From an uncultured Erysipelotrichaceae bacterium (GTDB taxonomy: Bacteria; Bacillota_I; Bacilli_A; Erysipelotrichales; Erysipelotrichaceae), in assembly GCA_900319505.1 (NCBI GenBank), contig ONOV01000172.1, positions 1-5,423 of the forward strand: a DNA stretch of 5,423 nt, given 5' to 3'. Within the stretch, counting starts at the first letter, position 1. Each line of letters begins with the position of its first letter. Positions 4,977-5,423 of this stretch are shown in pieces. A program made the translations under genes and the position numbers. The notes beneath the pieces are model-generated. The model saw only the letters and a list, made by a program, of their open reading frames with translations. It did no database searches and was not told the origin of the DNA.

Positions 4977-5423
4977 ATGAGCAACAGACTTCCGGAAAAA
5001 CTTCATCTGCTGCGGACCAGCAGCGGATTGACACAGAGCGAAATCGCCAGCCGGCTGATGGTGCCGGTGGCGGAGTACATGAACTGGGAAAACGGCAACA
5101 GTATTCCCGGTATTGATCAGCTTAAGCAGATTGCCATGCTGTTTCATGTGGATCTGGCTGCTTTGCTGGATAATACAATGACCTTTGTTGCACCGGTAAA
5201 TATTGCCGGGAGCAGCCAGGCGGCGGAAGGCAGTGCAACCATTCCTTTTGCTTCAGATGCCAGCGCAACGCAGACCCTGGGCGATACAAGACGCTTTGAT
5301 ACACCTGAAACAGCCGAAACAACCAAACAGCTGAATACGGCGGAACTTTCGGATGTGAAAGAAGATCATGACCTGGGAGAAGGAGCTCATACTTCCCACC
5401 GTCATGAGGATGAAGAAGAGGAA
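4977..5423 (+). CDS. XRE/Cro-type HTH protein with long disordered tail, 3' end outside window
   Basis: The frame from ATG 4977 stays open for 149 codons to the last base, so the gene is cut by the window end. Residues about 5-65 form an XRE-type HTH domain: LHLLRTSSGLTQSEIASRL (9-27), then a recognition-helix region around VPVAEYMNWENG (29-40), IPGIDQLKQIA (43-53) and FHVDLAALL (56-64). This is the classic layout of a DNA-binding repressor. From about residue 72 the sequence becomes low complexity, rich in Ala, Thr, Ser, Asp and Glu. It includes TPETAETTKQ (109-118) and ends in a His/acidic run (HRHEDEEEE), which looks like a disordered linker to an unseen C-terminal part, possibly a membrane or sensor domain. 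It has its own promoter and ribosome binding site. DNA binding is well supported; target and signal are unknown. Confidence 0.88.
   Translation, partial: MSNRLPEKLHLLRTSSGLTQSEIASRLMVPVAEYMNWENGNSIPGIDQLKQIAMLFHVDLAALLDNTMTFVAPVNIAGSSQAAEGSATIPFASDASATQTLGDTRRFDTPETAETTKQLNTAELSDVKEDHDLGEGAHTSHRHEDEEEE

Noticed and set aside
4292..4984. 230-codon open frame on the minus strand across gap
   Set aside because: It is antisense to the well-supported gap gene and the terminator, its predicted protein is Ser/Leu/Cys-rich without motifs, and it is explained by the strong codon bias of gap.

Overview
The window looks like ordinary chromosomal DNA of a low-to-mid GC Gram-positive bacterium (Bacillota). 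The evidence is the gene order rapZ-yvcK-whiA, the strong AGGAGG-type ribosome binding sites, and promoters of the TTGACA/TATAAT kind with 17-bp spacers. An Erysipelotrichia-like host is my best guess from the overall look of the proteins, but that is inference. I see no sign of phage, insertion sequence, CRISPR or other mobile DNA. All genes are on the + strand.

Bases 1-3687 hold one tightly packed transcription unit of five genes. They are the 3' part of rapZ (nucleotide-binding regulator), yvcK/mgfK (UDP-GlcNAc-binding CofD-like protein), whiA (LAGLIDADG-fold/HTH protein), an unrecognised 79-residue protein with two membrane segments, and a shortened Eis-like GNAT acetyltransferase. Every junction overlaps, by 11, 22, 32 and 4 bases, so translational coupling along the whole chain is likely. 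The first three genes form a long-known conserved cluster linked to cell-envelope precursor metabolism, cell shape and division. In Bacillus subtilis the next gene is the HPr paralogue crh; here that slot holds the membrane protein and the acetyltransferase.

Bases 3688-3817 are a 130-base intergenic region with no convincing terminator. It carries a near-consensus sigma-A promoter and an AAGGAGGT ribosome binding site for gap, the glycolytic glyceraldehyde-3-phosphate dehydrogenase (3818-4837). gap uses the GCT/ACA/GTT codon set typical of very highly expressed genes, in sharp contrast to its neighbours. A clear intrinsic terminator follows it at about 4856-4888.

Bases 4889-4976 contain two candidate promoters, one an extended -10 directly behind the terminator and one a TTGAAA-17-TAGAAT promoter flanked by an imperfect inverted repeat. 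They drive a gene that starts at 4977 and runs off the window end. It encodes an XRE/Cro-type helix-turn-helix domain followed by a long, apparently disordered Thr/Glu-rich tail; the rest of the protein lies outside.

I do not see a clearly new biological system. The points most worth a second look are the unusual spacing and possible hairpin in the gap translation start, the unknown two-TM protein in the crh position, and the HTH protein with its disordered tail and possible operator.
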